Assembly: GCA_949127695.1 (NCBI GenBank)
Contig: CASBQH010000497.1
Span: forward strand, 1-7,717
Direction of reading: 5' to 3'
Length of the DNA: 7,717 nt
From: Synechococcales cyanobacterium PMM_0073
GTDB lineage: Bacteria > Cyanobacteriota > Cyanobacteriia > Elainellales > Elainellaceae
Shown here piece after piece: positions 6,681-7,717 of this stretch. Position numbers and translations under genes: made by a program. Under the pieces are notes generated by a model that worked only from the letters and a program-made list of their open reading frames with translations, made no database searches and was not told the origin of the DNA. The number at the start of each line of letters is the position of its first letter. The first letter of the stretch is position 1.

Positions 6681-6690
6681 CGGGCAATGG
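6681..6690. repeat. Shared 10-mer, copy upstream of cphB
   Basis: CGGGCAATGG lies 119-128 bases upstream of the chosen cphB start and is identical to 5286-5295 upstream of cphA. A related GGTAATGG precedes it at 6671-6678, echoing the second GCAATGG near the cphA copy. Confidence 0.45.
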
Positions 6691-6739
6691 CCTTAATCTG
6701 GCCGCAGTCTGACTTCATTTTGGCCATAGTAACGATTTT

Positions 6740-6771
6740 CAGCTAACCCATCGCCCATTCTGCCTGCCTCA
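6740..6771. repeat. Block upstream of cphB shared with cphA upstream region
   Basis: CAGCTAA (6740-6746) followed by TCTGCCTGCCTCA (6759-6771) repeats the arrangement at 5406-5441, with the spacing shorter by 4 bases. The wider TTCAGCTAACCC (6738-6749) also resembles, inverted, GGGTTTAGCTGAA at 5448-5460. The block lies 178-209 bases upstream of the chosen cphB start. Confidence 0.5.
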
Positions 6772-6786
6772 GGGCATTCCCTGAGG
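6767..6786. repeat. Perfect inverted repeat with 8-bp arms in the cphB/ubiA spacer
   Basis: CCTCAGGG (6767-6774) and CCCTGAGG (6779-6786) are perfect complements around a CATT loop. Neither strand has a T-tract after the stem, so a terminator is unlikely; an operator or a leader hairpin fits better. Its first arm overlaps the end of the shared 13-mer. Confidence 0.5.
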
Positions 6787-6958
6787 GTATTCAATGTGCA
6801 GAGTTGGCTACCGGAAACAATTTTGATCTGTTCTTAAATTATCCTAAAAGTAGGAAAACGTCCTGAAAATCGCTGGTTTGTCCGCGAGCGATTCAGGTCT
6901 CTAGCAGCATCACCTCAGTAAAGATCAAGAGATAAAAATCTAACATAGATTCAAGCCT

Positions 6959-7717
6959 ATGCTGACGCAGCCTCCCCATTCTGAACCCAGCTGGCAGGCC
7001 GTTCTGCGCCTCCTGCGCTGGGATAAACCGGCAGGTCGCCTGATTTTAATGGTTCCGGCGCTCTGGGCGGTGGTGCTGGCCGCTGAAGGCCGACCGCCGC
7101 TGGGGCTGCTGGGCGTGATTGTGCTGGGCAGTTTGGCCACTAGCGCCGCTGGCTGCTGCGTCAACGATCTGTGGGATCGCAAAATTGACGCGCAGGTGAG
7201 CCGAACAAGCAGTCGCCCCTTAGCGGCCAAATCGCTCTCGGTCAAAACGGGTTTGGTCGTCGCAGGAGTCGCCTTTGCCTGTGCCTGGGGGCTGGCTGCC
7301 TATCTCAACCCGCTCAGCTTCTGGCTGTCGGTGGCAGCTGTTCCGTTTATTCTGCTGTACCCGCTGGCTAAGCGGCTGTTTCCGGTGCCGCAGCTGGTGA
7401 TGGCGCTCTGCTGGGGGTTCACAGTACTGATTAGCTGGAGCGCCGTCACAGCCAGCCTTAGCCTCTCAACCTGGCTGCTCTGGGCGGCGACTGTGCTCTG
7501 GGCGCTGGGCTTTGATACGGTCTATGCGATGGCTGATCGGCTCGATGATGAGCGGATCGGCGTTAATTCCAGCGCTCGGTTTTTCGGTCGGTTTGCTCCA
7601 GCTGCGGTGGGGCTTTGCTTTGCCGCCAGCACAGGACTGCTGGCTAGCATGGGGCGACTGCTAAACCTGGGCGGGGCTTTTTGGCTGGCGCTGGGTCTGA
7701 CAGCGCTGGGCTGGGGC
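6959..7717 (+). CDS. ubiA: UbiA-family prenyltransferase, probable 4-hydroxybenzoate solanesyltransferase (3' end outside window)
   Basis: The frame from ATG 6959 runs 253 codons to the window end without a stop; family members are about 290-300 residues, so roughly 40 are missing. UbiA-family enzymes are integral membrane prenyltransferases. The cyanobacterial member attaches a solanesyl chain to 4-hydroxybenzoate in plastoquinone synthesis. Both Mg-prenyl-diphosphate-binding motifs are visible: NDLWDRKID (N69-D77) and DRLDD (D193-D197), the latter followed by IGVNSSARFFG, typical of the cyanobacterial enzymes as I recall them. The RWDKPAGRLILMVPALWA segment (20-37) is also characteristic of 4-hydroxybenzoate transferases and argues against the chlorophyll or tocopherol branches. 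About eight hydrophobic helices can be traced (for example 28-42, 46-66, 98-115, 119-136, 146-163, 170-190). No Shine-Dalgarno is evident. Substrate choice is by resemblance only. Confidence 0.92.
   Translation, partial: MLTQPPHSEPSWQAVLRLLRWDKPAGRLILMVPALWAVVLAAEGRPPLGLLGVIVLGSLATSAAGCCVNDLWDRKIDAQVSRTSSRPLAAKSLSVKTGLVVAGVAFACAWGLAAYLNPLSFWLSVAAVPFILLYPLAKRLFPVPQLVMALCWGFTVLISWSAVTASLSLSTWLLWAATVLWALGFDTVYAMADRLDDERIGVNSSARFFGRFAPAAVGLCFAASTGLLASMGRLLNLGGAFWLALGLTALGWG

Larger units (their letters stand above)
6563..6958. other. 396-bp divergent spacer between cphB and the ubiA-like gene
   Basis: If cphB starts at 6562, this stretch holds both outward promoters and cphB's 5' leader. No promoter is clear. 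For the ubiA-like gene, TTGATC (6823-6828) and TAAAAG (6845-6850) are 16 bp apart but match consensus poorly. For cphB, only weak candidates such as TACTAT on the minus strand near 6730 are seen. The part 6563-6658 is open in the cphB frame and could encode an N-terminal extension. The spacer also holds an 8-bp-arm perfect hairpin (6767-6786), TCCTA-AAAG-TAGGA (6842-6855) and the blocks shared with the cphA upstream region. Confidence 0.5.

Noticed and set aside
5266..6958. NtcA binding site (GTA-N8-TAC) expected near cyanophycin genes
   Set aside because: I checked the GTA occurrences in the spacers on both strands and none had TAC at the right distance; nitrogen control may act through another site or outside what I can see.
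6940..7245. 101-codon minus-strand frame over the start of the ubiA-like gene
   Set aside because: It is antisense to a clear UbiA-family protein and has a Ser/Arg-rich composition without motifs.

Overview
The window is cyanobacterial chromosome. It carries phycocyanobilin:ferredoxin oxidoreductase (bilin pigment synthesis), cyanophycin synthetase and cyanophycinase (nitrogen and carbon storage), a cyanobacterial-type Ser/Thr kinase, a Tha4-like TatA, and a 4-hydroxybenzoate solanesyltransferase-type UbiA protein of plastoquinone synthesis. Coding sequence is GC-rich, while the spacers around the cyanophycin genes are visibly AT-richer. I found no HIP1 octamer (GCGATCGC). A filamentous or unicellular member of the Leptolyngbya/Synechococcus-like groups would fit, but this is inferred from protein resemblance only.

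Layout from left to right. 1-378 (+) is the C-terminal part of a CPBP intramembrane protease; it meets pcyA (375-1163, -) tail to tail, and the two stop codons share a CTAG palindrome. A 204-bp divergent spacer separates pcyA from a short Ser/Thr kinase (1368-2210, +). A 108-bp spacer with clustered TTCACT/AGTGAA half-sites leads to a small tatA (2319-2477, +). A strong bidirectional terminator hairpin (2487-2517) lies between tatA and the convergent cphA (2530-5265, -). Upstream of cphA is a 445-bp spacer with a recognisable promoter. Then come cphB (5711-6562, -), a 396-bp divergent spacer, and a ubiA-like gene (6959 onward, +) cut by the window end.

How the genes work together: cphB and cphA lie in the same direction in the order cphB-cphA and form a storage-polymer module. 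CphA polymerises aspartate and arginine into cyanophycin; CphB cuts it to beta-Asp-Arg dipeptides. The long spacer and the promoter directly before cphA suggest it can be transcribed independently of cphB. The other genes are housekeeping neighbours with no obvious functional link to this module.

No unknown multi-gene system is visible. The signals most worth following are regulatory: (1) two sequence blocks occurring in the same order and orientation upstream of both cphB and cphA, one of them a 13-base exact match next to dyad symmetry; (2) the half-site cluster with a perfect 12-bp palindrome before tatA; (3) an apparently diverged stretch in the CphA N-terminal domain.
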